The position numbers were made by a program, and so were the translations under genes. Under the pieces are notes generated by a model, which was given only the letters and a program-made list of their open reading frames with translations, did not search any database and was not told the origin of the DNA. From assembly GCA_017464425.1 (NCBI GenBank), contig JAFUDX010000017.1:1-64000 (forward strand): DNA of 64,000 bases. The letters run 5' to 3'. The stretch is from Treponema sp. (lineage in GTDB: Bacteria > Spirochaetota > Spirochaetia > Treponematales > Treponemataceae). Shown in pieces: positions 16,263 to 23,181 of the stretch (its first letter is position 1; every line of letters starts with the position of its first letter).

Positions 16263-17213
16263 ATGAAGCCGACAAAATGCTTATTTCTCGGACTTACTGC
16301 CAGTGCTGCGCTTCTCCTCACAAGCTGCGGCTCTACAGCAAAAACAACTGTTTCCAAAGTCGATGGTTCTTTAAATAATACCACCGCCGCCCAAGACTAT
16401 CAGGGGCTCAAAAGAACTGTCGCCATCGCCCGTTTTTCAAATGAAACGGAATACGCAAAAGGCGCGTTTTACGACAAAGAAAATGACCCGCTCGGCAAGC
16501 AGGCCATCGATATTCTTTCTGCAAAACTTGCTGCGCGTGGAAAATTCATTCTTTTGGAACGAGCAGATGCCGATAAAATAAAATCAGAAATTGAAAATCA
16601 CGACGGAACTGCACAAAAAGTGCCTGCTGACTATCTCATCATCGGTTCTATCACCGAATATGGGCGAAAAACCACTGGTGAAGTCGGCTTGGTCACACGA
16701 AGCAAAAAGCAGACCGTTGAAGCAGGTGTAAACATCCGTTTGGTTGATGTCAGAACAGGGCAAATCATTTACTCAGAAGAGGGTAAAGGCGAAGCCGAGA
16801 CTGAATCTTCTACCACATTCGGAATGGGTGGTACACAAGGCTACGATGCCACGCTCAGCGACAAGGCAATTTCTGCCGCAATCGAAAAGCTTGTGGACAA
16901 CATCGAAAAAACATGTATGGATCGCCCCTGGAAGTCATATTTCCTTTCTTATGACAAGGACGGCATCATCATAGCTGGTGGCGAAAAACAGGGCGTAAAA
17001 GTCGGCTCTGTTCTTCCTGTCTACGAAAAGGGAAAGCAGGTCAAAAATCCTCAGACGGGGATGATGATTGAACTTCCTGGAAAGCAGCTCGCAAAGGTCA
17101 CGGTTCTTTCTACTGGCGGCTCCACCGTCAGTGATGAATACGCAATTGTCAGTTTGTCGGAAGGCTCTGTCGATCCGGCAAAAATCTCAGATTATGTAAT
17201 ACAGGACAAATAA
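16263..17213 (+). CDS. CsgG-family lipoprotein
   Basis: A 316-residue predicted lipoprotein (signal peptide ending LLLTSC, Cys21). The CsgG domain spans about residues 50-235: VAIARFSNETEYAKG, KQAIDILSAKLAARGKFILLERADADKI, ADYLIIGSITEYGRKT and VNIRLVDVRTGQIIYSEEGKGEAE. In curli systems CsgG forms the outer-membrane secretion pore; stand-alone relatives like this one are found with DUF4810 and DUF799 lipoproteins and no curli subunits. About 80 extra C-terminal residues (GIIIAGGEKQGVKVGSVLPVY) resemble a small beta-rich FlgT-C-like domain. Its stop codon overlaps the next ATG by one base. First gene of a three-lipoprotein operon. Confidence 0.9.
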   Translation: MKPTKCLFLGLTASAALLLTSCGSTAKTTVSKVDGSLNNTTAAQDYQGLKRTVAIARFSNETEYAKGAFYDKENDPLGKQAIDILSAKLAARGKFILLERADADKIKSEIENHDGTAQKVPADYLIIGSITEYGRKTTGEVGLVTRSKKQTVEAGVNIRLVDVRTGQIIYSEEGKGEAETESSTTFGMGGTQGYDATLSDKAISAAIEKLVDNIEKTCMDRPWKSYFLSYDKDGIIIAGGEKQGVKVGSVLPVYEKGKQVKNPQTGMMIELPGKQLAKVTVLSTGGSTVSDEYAIVSLSEGSVDPAKISDYVIQDK

Positions 17214-17566
17214 TGAAATTACACCTCTTAACTCTTGGTGCAGTCTTGGCACTCGCTTCATGCACCTCCACGCAGTATGGCTGGTATGATTATCAAGAAG
17301 ATTATTACCGCTATGTCAAATTTGCCGATGAAAAATCTGCAAAAGAACTCACAAAAACATACGAAAAAATCATCAAGCGGCAAGGTGGCGCACGCAAAAT
17401 CGTTCCTCCAGGAATCTATGCCGATTACGGCTGGCTTCTTGCTGAAAATGGCAAAACATCACAGGCAAAGGAAATGTTCCTCAAAGAAATCGAATACTAT
17501 CCTGAATCTTCGGTTTTCATCTCAAATATCTTGAAGAGGTTGGACAATGAAAAAACAGATCAATAA
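17213..17566 (+). CDS. DUF4810 lipoprotein
   Basis: A 117-residue lipoprotein (lipobox LALASC, Cys16). The mature start YGWYDYQEDYYRY is the DUF4810 hallmark, followed by one TPR-like helical hairpin (PPGIYADYGWLLAENGKTSQAKEMFLKEIEYYPES). It overlaps the CsgG gene by one base and the DUF799 gene by 20 bases. This fixed trio suggests an outer-membrane complex; its function is not established. Confidence 0.88.
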   Translation: MKLHLLTLGAVLALASCTSTQYGWYDYQEDYYRYVKFADEKSAKELTKTYEKIIKRQGGARKIVPPGIYADYGWLLAENGKTSQAKEMFLKEIEYYPESSVFISNILKRLDNEKTDQ

Positions 17567-18236
17567 AATTATCACTCTTGCGCTTTTAGCTTCCGCACTC
17601 GTTTTTGTGTCATGCGGTTCTACAAAATCTAAAAGTTTCCCAAAAATGTATAGCGAGAATCCCCTCGTTATGCTGATTATGCCACCAATCAACAATACTT
17701 CAAATGTCGAGGCAAAGGATTTCTTCTACACCACGCTCAATGTTCCGATTGCCGAAAGCGGCTACTATGTGCTTCCGCCAGCCATGACAATGGCAACATT
17801 GCAAAAAGAAAGCGCATACGATTCTGAAAATTTTATCGAAGGCGATTTATCAAAATTCGCAGAAATTTTTGGTGCGGATGCGGCAGTCTTTACGATTATC
17901 AGACAGTGGGACAAAGTTCTTGTATCAAATGAAATCGTAATTGAAGTCGAATATCTCATTAAATCTGCAAAAACGAATGAAATCTTATTCGACCGAAATG
18001 CCGAAATCACCTACAAAATCTCTTCAGGCAGCTCTGGACAAGGCTTGGTTGGTGCGCTCGCGACTACATTGGCTGACACAATCGATATGGCTCTCACAGA
18101 CTACATCGATGTTGCCGTAGAATGCAACGATTCCGCACTTGGTGATATTCCATACGGAAAATATCATCCAAAGCACGGTACCGATGGCGGAGAACCTGCA
18201 TTCGCCAAAAAGATTCAAATCGAAAAAAAGAAATAA
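17547..18236 (+). CDS. DUF799 (GNA1162-like) lipoprotein
   Basis: A 229-residue lipoprotein (lipobox LVFVSC, Cys22). The domain begins NPLVMLIMPPINNTSNVEAKDFFYTTLNVPIAESGYYVLPP, typical of DUF799, whose meningococcal member GNA1162 has a TolB-amino-terminal-like fold. It carries the ADAAVFTIIRQWDK strand and an IEVEYLIKSAKTNEILFDR hairpin much like those in CsgG, so all three genes of the operon probably form one outer-membrane assembly. The start at 17547 overlaps the previous gene by 20 bases and is preceded by AAGAGG. A strong terminator follows. Confidence 0.88.
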   Translation: MKKQINKIITLALLASALVFVSCGSTKSKSFPKMYSENPLVMLIMPPINNTSNVEAKDFFYTTLNVPIAESGYYVLPPAMTMATLQKESAYDSENFIEGDLSKFAEIFGADAAVFTIIRQWDKVLVSNEIVIEVEYLIKSAKTNEILFDRNAEITYKISSGSSGQGLVGALATTLADTIDMALTDYIDVAVECNDSALGDIPYGKYHPKHGTDGGEPAFAKKIQIEKKK

Positions 18237-18247
18237 ATGATTTTTAC

Positions 18248-18282
18248 AAAGCCCCATCTTCAATTTGAAGTGGGGCTTTTTT
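18248..18282 (+). terminator. Terminator after the CsgG operon
   Basis: AAAGCCCCA.CTTCAA pairs with TTGAAG.GGGGCTTT and is followed by six Ts. On the minus strand it also carries a T-rich side and could serve the convergent CDF transporter gene, whose stop lies inside it. Confidence 0.85.
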
Positions 18283-19405
18283 AATCGCTCACATCAAAAT
18301 CAAACTGAACTTGAATATCGTAATCGGGGAAGGCCTGCTTAACATCATTAACGACATGATTGTACATCACCTGCATGTTCGGCGAATCAAACGACACGAT
18401 TATGTCAAAGCGCATGATTTTTGCAACTTCATCAAGAAAAAATCCGTGCATCTGCAAAATATCTTTGTGCTCATGCACAATTTTTGAAACCTGGCTGTGA
18501 ATTTCGGCCGCCCTGTTGTGCTTTGTGTTCACGCTGTACACGCCCACTGCTGTCATAATCACATTGTGCTTTTTGTACACCTCGCTGGAAATTTTTCGTG
18601 CAACAACATCGATTCTATCCGCTGTCCATGTATCCGGCACTTCAATATGAACAGAACCCAAATGCTTGTCAGGCCCGTAATTGTTCAAAATCAAGTCGAA
18701 TGCCCCGCGAATCTCAGGATCAACCGAAGCAATTGTTTTTTTAATTGCGTGCGACATTTCGGCATCAATTCGCTCGCCCAAGATTTTGCTCAGCGTTTCC
18801 TGCAGAGTCTCAAACCCCGATTTTATAATCATAACGGAAATCACAACGCCCAAGTAAGATTCGAGAGAAATCCCCCACAGCAAAAAAACGGTCGCCGCAA
18901 CGAGCGTTGAAAGAGAAATCACAGAATCCATGAGCGCGTCCTGGCCGCTTGCCTTGAGAGAATCAGAATTCACCCTATTTCCAACTGATTTTACGAAAAG
19001 GCCGAGCGAAATTTTTACGACAAGCGCAACCGAAATAATAATCAGCGAAACGGGCATATAATCAGGTGTGAGCGGATTAAAGATTTTTTTGACCGACTCA
19101 ACAAGGGAAGTAACGCCAGCATACAGAATAATCACAGAAATCACGAGCGCACTCAGATATTCCGCCCTGCCGTGTCCAAACGGATGCTGTCTGTCAGCAG
19201 GTTTTTGCGCAAGTTTTGCCCCGATAATCGTAACGAGCGAAGAAAGCGCATCCGTCAGGTTATTTACCGCGTCCAAAAGAATGGCGATAGAATGAGAGAA
19301 TAATCCGACGAGAGCCTTAAACGCCGCGAGAAAAATATTTGCCACGATTCCAAGAATACTCGTTCGGACAATGATTTTTGTGCGATTTTTTTCGATTTTT
19401 TCCAT
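18281..19405 (-). CDS. Cation diffusion facilitator (CDF) metal transporter
   Basis: A 374-residue inner-membrane exporter of divalent metals (zinc, manganese, iron or cobalt; not distinguishable here) by proton exchange. Six membrane helices in the first 200 residues carry the metal-site acidic residues LLDAVNNLTDALSS (helix II) and SGQDALMDSVISLST (helix V); RQHPFGHGRAEYLSA marks the loop between helices II and III. The cytoplasmic dimerisation domain follows from about 205, then an extra domain of about 75 residues, giving a protein longer than the 290-310 of basic members. AGGA precedes the ATG. Confidence 0.92.
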   Translation of the reverse strand: MEKIEKNRTKIIVRTSILGIVANIFLAAFKALVGLFSHSIAILLDAVNNLTDALSSLVTIIGAKLAQKPADRQHPFGHGRAEYLSALVISVIILYAGVTSLVESVKKIFNPLTPDYMPVSLIIISVALVVKISLGLFVKSVGNRVNSDSLKASGQDALMDSVISLSTLVAATVFLLWGISLESYLGVVISVMIIKSGFETLQETLSKILGERIDAEMSHAIKKTIASVDPEIRGAFDLILNNYGPDKHLGSVHIEVPDTWTADRIDVVARKISSEVYKKHNVIMTAVGVYSVNTKHNRAAEIHSQVSKIVHEHKDILQMHGFFLDEVAKIMRFDIIVSFDSPNMQVMYNHVVNDVKQAFPDYDIQVQFDFDVSD

Positions 19406-19417
19406 AGTGAATAATTC

Positions 19418-19924
19418 CTATAGTTTTAAAAGACAATTGTTTTTTAAATCGATGATGCGTTGATTTCGGGAGCCACGAAAGTGCAATGTTAAGTCTTTTA
19501 AGTCTTCGATAAACGGTCCGTCAACAAGCACATCGATACATGCAAGCATTCGGTTTGTAAAAGGCGTGTGTTTGCGCCCGTCTTGTGGAAGCAAATCCTT
19601 ATCGTACAGATAGCCGGTGTAACACCAAATCGTTTTTTCTGGAAATGCTTTTTTTACAAGTTCCAAAAAAGGAGCCAGAACTTCCTGATTTTCTTCTTCA
19701 AACGGCTCGCCGCCAAGCACTGTGAGTCCAGAAATATACGATGGCTTTAAAGCGCCAAGAAGCTCCATTTCTGTCATTTCTGTGAAGATATTGCCGAAGT
19801 TAAAATCCCATGTAATCTGATTGAAGCATCCTTTGCAGTGATTTCGACAACCAGAGACAAACAGAGAGACTCGTACCCCCAAACCGTTTGCAATATCAGT
19901 TTTTTTAATGACCCCATAGTGCAT
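19418..19924 (-). CDS. nrdG: Anaerobic ribonucleotide reductase activating protein (radical SAM)
   Basis: Uses a 4Fe-4S cluster and S-adenosylmethionine to make the glycyl radical on the class III reductase NrdD. At 168 residues it has the usual size. The cluster motif is SGCRNHCKGCFN (about residues 23-34), followed by TWDFNFG and GLTVLGGEPFEEEN, both typical of NrdG. The start at 19924 (MHYGVIKKTD) is chosen over one six codons upstream because an extended -10 (TGGTATTAT) lies exactly six bases before it, and the longer reading would run through that promoter. nrdD is not adjacent, which is unusual since the two are commonly paired. Confidence 0.9.
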   Translation of the reverse strand: MHYGVIKKTDIANGLGVRVSLFVSGCRNHCKGCFNQITWDFNFGNIFTEMTEMELLGALKPSYISGLTVLGGEPFEEENQEVLAPFLELVKKAFPEKTIWCYTGYLYDKDLLPQDGRKHTPFTNRMLACIDVLVDGPFIEDLKDLTLHFRGSRNQRIIDLKNNCLLKL

Positions 19925-19930
19925 AAATTC

Positions 19931-19939
19931 ATAATACCA
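19931..19939 (-). promoter_or_regulatory. Extended -10 of nrdG
   Basis: Minus-strand TG-G-TATTAT, six bases (GAATTT) before the ATG at 19924. Confidence 0.6.
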
Positions 19940-19988
19940 CAAGTCACCGCGCGATACAATTCAAATCAACTAAAATAAAATGAAGAAA

Positions 19989-20017
19989 TTGTATACATCG
20001 CTCAAATTCGCTATAAT
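19989..20017 (+). promoter_or_regulatory. Promoter of hisG
   Basis: TTGTAT (19989-19994), exactly 17-base spacer, perfect TATAAT (20012-20017), about 34 bases before the ATG with AAAGGAA between. Confidence 0.65.
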
Positions 20018-20051
20018 CTAAAGAAACTTTCAGAAAAGGAATTTCAATTTT

Positions 20052-20924
20052 ATGGATAAACTTCGGATTTTATTGGCAAAAGGCAGAATTTACGAATCTG
20101 TGTACGAGCTTTTGAGCGATGTGGGCATTTCCCTCAAACTGGCGGAGCGCACCTATTTTCCCACCACGAATCAGGACGATTTGGCGTTTCAGGTCGTAAA
20201 GCCGCAGATTGCAAGCGCGTTGCTCGCCTCAAACAAGGCTGATGTCGGTTTCTCTGGCAAAGATTGGGTTTACGAGAACGGCGTTCAGGACGGCGTTGAA
20301 GAAATCATGGACTTGGGTTTTGACCCCGTTAGAATCGTTGCGGCAATCCCGAACACGGTTGATTTTGAAGCACTCGTTCAGAAGCCAGTCACGATTGCCA
20401 CCGAATATCAGAATCTGAGCAAAAAATGGCTCAGCGAAAAAAAGATTGACGGCACGATTTTCCGCACCTGGGGCACGAGCGAAGGCTTTGTGCAGGACAA
20501 CGAAGATTCCCTCGCGCAGATTTTGATTGACAACACTTCAACCGGCTCTAGTTTGAAGGCGAACAATCTCAAAATTGTGGACACGCTCATGACAAGCTCC
20601 ACAAGAATGTACGCGTCAAAAGAAGCCCTCAAAGACCCGGCAAAAAAGCAAAAAATCATGGAGCTCAAAATGCTCTTTGAGTCTGTTTTGAACGCGCGCG
20701 GTCGGGTCATGCTCGAAATGAATGTCTCAAAAGAAAAATTCGACGGGCTTATCAAGGCTCTTCCCTCAATGAAAAGCCCCACCGTCAGTCCGCTCTTCGG
20801 CGATGACGGCTACGCAGTCAAAATCGCCGTCAAAAAAAGCGAAGTCCCCACGCTTCTCCCCAAATTGCAGTCGTTGGGCGCAACGGATATTTTGGAATAC
20901 GCACTTAGAAAAGTTGTGAGGTAG
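20052..20924 (+). CDS. hisG: ATP phosphoribosyltransferase (long form)
   Basis: First enzyme of histidine synthesis: couples ATP to phosphoribosyl diphosphate. The 290-residue length and a C-terminal ACT-like regulatory domain (KSPTVSPLFGDDGYAVKIAVKK, about 237-258) mark the long, self-contained HisG that does not need HisZ. The catalytic part shows LRILLAKGRIYESVYELL, DVGFSGKDWVYENGVQ and the phosphate loop LIDNTSTGSSLKANNLKI. Feedback inhibition by histidine through the regulatory domain is expected for the family. In an ordinary arrangement hisB would follow directly; here a 610-bp repeat-bounded unit begins at the base after the stop codon. Confidence 0.95.
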   Translation: MDKLRILLAKGRIYESVYELLSDVGISLKLAERTYFPTTNQDDLAFQVVKPQIASALLASNKADVGFSGKDWVYENGVQDGVEEIMDLGFDPVRIVAAIPNTVDFEALVQKPVTIATEYQNLSKKWLSEKKIDGTIFRTWGTSEGFVQDNEDSLAQILIDNTSTGSSLKANNLKIVDTLMTSSTRMYASKEALKDPAKKQKIMELKMLFESVLNARGRVMLEMNVSKEKFDGLIKALPSMKSPTVSPLFGDDGYAVKIAVKKSEVPTLLPKLQSLGATDILEYALRKVVR

Positions 20925-20960
20925 AAATCCACAGATAGGCACAGATTTCCACAGATTAGG
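20925..20960. repeat. Left inverted-repeat end of the GxxExxY unit
   Basis: Three copies of ACAGAT at exact 10-base spacing (20931, 20941, 20951), starting immediately after the hisG stop. It is the reverse complement of the array at 21471-21500, matching over about 33 bases with a few differences. Confidence 0.8.
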
Positions 20961-21078
20961 TATTTCATACGAAAATCTTTCAGTTTATTACGAAAGTCTC
21001 TCAATTGGCAAAAATTATAATCTCTGAAAATCTGTATTAATTTATGGATAGAAATAAACAAAAGGAGAGAATAAAATT

Positions 21079-21450
21079 ATGACGGATTCTAAGGATTCTG
21101 AAACTTATGCAATAATCGGAGCGGCTATGAAAGTTCACTCTGAATTGAAAGCTGGATTCCTTGAAGCTGTTTATCAGGATGCCTTAGAGGTTGAATTTAA
21201 AAAACAAAATATTCCCTATGAAAGAGAAAAAAGACTACCAATTTTTTATTCTGGGGTGGAGCTAGATTCTTATTATAAGGCAGATTTTGTTTGCTTTGGT
21301 TCGATAATTGTTGAATTAAAGGCTTTGACAAAATTATCAGGAACTGAAGAATCGCAAATCATAAATTATTTAAAAGCATCTAGATTAAAGAAGGGATTAT
21401 TACTAAATTTTGGGACAAAAAGTTTGTATTATAAACGATATGTTTTATAA
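21079..21450 (+). CDS. GxxExxY protein, PD-(D/E)XK nuclease-like fold
   Basis: A 123-residue protein of the GxxExxY family (TIGR04256 / PDDEXK_3 type), whose biological role is unknown. The name motif is intact as GFLEAVY (26-32). The nuclease-fold active-site set also looks complete: Glu29, Asp69 in KADFV and Glu79-Leu-Lys81 (VELKAL), so catalysis is plausible. A conserved IINYLKASRLKKGLLLNFG segment closes the domain. AAAGGAGAG precedes the ATG. Codon use is strongly AT-biased compared with the his genes on either side, a sign of separate origin. Confidence 0.88.
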   Translation: MTDSKDSETYAIIGAAMKVHSELKAGFLEAVYQDALEVEFKKQNIPYEREKRLPIFYSGVELDSYYKADFVCFGSIIVELKALTKLSGTEESQIINYLKASRLKKGLLLNFGTKSLYYKRYVL

Positions 21451-21470
21451 TATGTATTACATTAAACTTA

Positions 21471-21531
21471 GAATCTGTGATAATCTGTGTTAATCTGTGG
21501 ATAAAAATTCTGTGCTCTCTGTGAGGAATTT
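21471..21531. repeat. Right inverted-repeat end of the GxxExxY unit
   Basis: ATCTGTG at exact 10-base spacing (21473, 21483, 21493), then a CTCTCTGTGAGGAATTT segment of the CTCTGTG type found at 8.65 and 29.1 kb. It ends three bases before the hisB ATG, so it also contains the only possible hisB ribosome-binding site (GAGG). Confidence 0.8.
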
Positions 21532-21534
21532 AAA

Positions 21535-22149
21535 ATGCGAACAGCGACTATCGAACGAAAAACTGGCGAGACTCAGATTTCGCTTACACTCAATCTTGAC
21601 GGAACGGGCAAGTGCTCGGTGGAGAATCCGATTGGATTTTTTGACCACATGCTTCGCTCGTTCTGCAAGCACGGGCTTTTTGACCTTTCGGGAACGATTA
21701 AAGGCGACCTCGAAGTTGACCAGCACCACACGATTGAAGACACGGGAATCGTTTTGGGGCAGTGCTTCGCAAAGGCTCTTGGCGACTGTGCGGGGATTTA
21801 CCGAAGCGGCTCGTTCCTCTACCCGATGGATGAGGCTCTTCTTCGTGCGGCAGTTGATTTTGGCGGAAGGCCGTTCTTGGTCTGCAATGCCGAGCTTACG
21901 GGAATTCCGCTCGTGAGCGTTCAGGACGGCAAGGAAGGTACTTTCCAGACCGATTGCTTTGAGGATTTTTGGAACGGCTTCGTGCAGGCGGCAAAATGCA
22001 ACCTGCACTTGGACACGATTCGCGGCAGAAGCGACCATCACAAAATGGAAGGCTTGTTCAAAGCCGCCGCCCGCGCAATCCGCAGTGCCGTTGAAATCGA
22101 CCCGCGCCGTAACGGTGAAGTTCCGAGCACCAAAGGCACGATTGTGTGA
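21535..22149 (+). CDS. hisB: Imidazoleglycerol-phosphate dehydratase
   Basis: Dehydrates imidazole glycerol phosphate to imidazole acetol phosphate. At 204 residues it is the monofunctional form without the phosphatase domain of the enterobacterial fusion. Metal-binding histidine clusters are present: FFDHMLRSFCKHG, DVDQHHTIEDTGI-like (EVDQHHTIED) and RGRSDHHKMEGLFKA. GAGG in the repeat lies about ten bases before the ATG. The inserted unit separates it from hisG, so expression may depend on readthrough or on a promoter in the unit. The stop is directly followed by that of the convergent GerMN gene. Confidence 0.95.
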   Translation: MRTATIERKTGETQISLTLNLDGTGKCSVENPIGFFDHMLRSFCKHGLFDLSGTIKGDLEVDQHHTIEDTGIVLGQCFAKALGDCAGIYRSGSFLYPMDEALLRAAVDFGGRPFLVCNAELTGIPLVSVQDGKEGTFQTDCFEDFWNGFVQAAKCNLHLDTIRGRSDHHKMEGLFKAAARAIRSAVEIDPRRNGEVPSTKGTIV

Positions 22150-23142
22150 TTAAAATGAATTTCTGCTCAGAGGGCTTCCAATCCATACGCCCTCTGTCAG
22201 ATAATCTCGTTTTTGCCCTTCTATCAGAATCTGCACGCTTTTCACTGTGCTAAAATTGGTCGCAGTGTACACGACTTGCATGAGTTGTGCGAGCGAACCT
22301 TCTGCACCAAACTGATTGAACTGAAATTCTTCACTAAAATTAAGCGTTGCGACTCCATTCTGAACTCGTGCGCTCAGCAACCGCGTTCCCTCTGGAATCA
22401 ATGAGCGGCAGCCCGTTTTTGCTTCCGTTGCGCTCGGACCTGCCAAAAGCATTTTGAGTGCGTCTCCCAGCGGAGAGTCTTTTGCAACGGAACGGCTCAC
22501 TTCTTTTCGTACGACCGGGCCGTCACTGTCAATCGCCACAAAACAAATTTTCGCCTTGATGGTGTTTGAAACGGGAACGGGAGTCGAAGCCGTTTGTGCA
22601 GGCTGTGCGGTTTTCGACTGAGCAGAAGGCTGCGTCTGAGCCACCGCTTTTGTGTCTGTCGAAGGCTTTGTCTGCTGCGTGTTCGATTCCTGTTTTTTTT
22701 CTTCCGTTTTTTGATTCTGTGCAACGGTCTGCGTTTTCTGAGCTGCAGCTGGAGCTTTTTCTGTCTTTTCAGAATTTTTTGGAGTCGTTTCCGTTTTTTC
22801 TGATTTTTGCGGTTCTGTTTTCTGAGTCGGAGTTTCCGTTTTTTGCGTTTTAGCTTCTGCTTCCTGTTTTTTCTCTTCTTTCTTTGCGACGGGCGTATTT
22901 TTTTTCAAATTTAATTCGATTACAGTCTCACCTGTTTCAGATTCATTTTGAGATTCTTTCTTTTCAAAAACATCTTTGCCGATTTTCTTTTCGATTAATG
23001 CACTTGCGCCCGATTTATCAAAATTTTCCCTGATTTCTTCCTGTTTGACCAAAAACACAATCAAAATAATCAAGAACGCAAGAATCCAAATGGCCAAGCC
23101 AAGCCCGGTCTTCTTTTTGTTTTTCTTTCCCTTTTCACTCAT
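22150..23142 (-). CDS. Membrane-anchored GerMN-domain protein
   Basis: A 330-residue protein with one N-terminal membrane helix (about 13-35), a linker of roughly 140 residues rich in Lys, Thr, Glu, Gln and Pro, and a C-terminal GerMN domain (about 200-325). The domain shows SPLGDALKMLLAGPSATEA, RSLIPEGTRLLSARVQNGVATLNFSEEF and GSLAQLMQVVYTATNF, the usual family pattern. GerMN domains were named from spore germination, but many non-sporing bacteria carry them on envelope lipoproteins, and no spore genes are near. GATAAT lies six bases before the ATG with no ribosome-binding site. Confidence 0.85.
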   Translation of the reverse strand: MSEKGKKNKKKTGLGLAIWILAFLIILIVFLVKQEEIRENFDKSGASALIEKKIGKDVFEKKESQNESETGETVIELNLKKNTPVAKKEEKKQEAEAKTQKTETPTQKTEPQKSEKTETTPKNSEKTEKAPAAAQKTQTVAQNQKTEEKKQESNTQQTKPSTDTKAVAQTQPSAQSKTAQPAQTASTPVPVSNTIKAKICFVAIDSDGPVVRKEVSRSVAKDSPLGDALKMLLAGPSATEAKTGCRSLIPEGTRLLSARVQNGVATLNFSEEFQFNQFGAEGSLAQLMQVVYTATNFSTVKSVQILIEGQKRDYLTEGVWIGSPLSRNSF

Positions 23143-23148
23143 AGTTTT

Positions 23149-23154
23149 ATTATC
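23149..23154 (-). promoter_or_regulatory. -10 hexamer of the GerMN gene
   Basis: Minus-strand CCGATAAT followed by six bases (AAAACT) and the ATG; nearly identical to the arrangement at mraY. Confidence 0.55.
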
Positions 23155-23181
23155 GGATAAAAGAGACGAAAAGTGAAATTT

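Larger units (their letters stand above)
20925..21534 (+). mobile_element. GxxExxY unit inserted between hisG and hisB
   Basis: A 610-bp unit made of inverted-repeat ends built from CACAGAT/ATCTGTG triplets, one short gene with its own AAAGGAG site, and AT-rich non-coding flanks. It exactly fills the space between the hisG stop and the hisB start. The gene inside is visibly more AT-rich than hisG and hisB. The unit has no transposase; calling it mobile is an inference from the ends, the composition and the position. Confidence 0.6.

Noticed and set aside
20925-20960. CACAGAT arrays read as a possible CRISPR
   Set aside because: Units are 10 bases with no unique spacers, no cas genes exist in the window, and the two arrays near hisG are inverted copies of each other.
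21490-22041. A 183-codon minus-strand frame opposite hisB
   Set aside because: Antisense shadow of hisB.
22150-23142. GerMN domain taken as evidence of sporulation
   Set aside because: The domain is widespread in non-sporing bacteria and nothing else in the window relates to spores.
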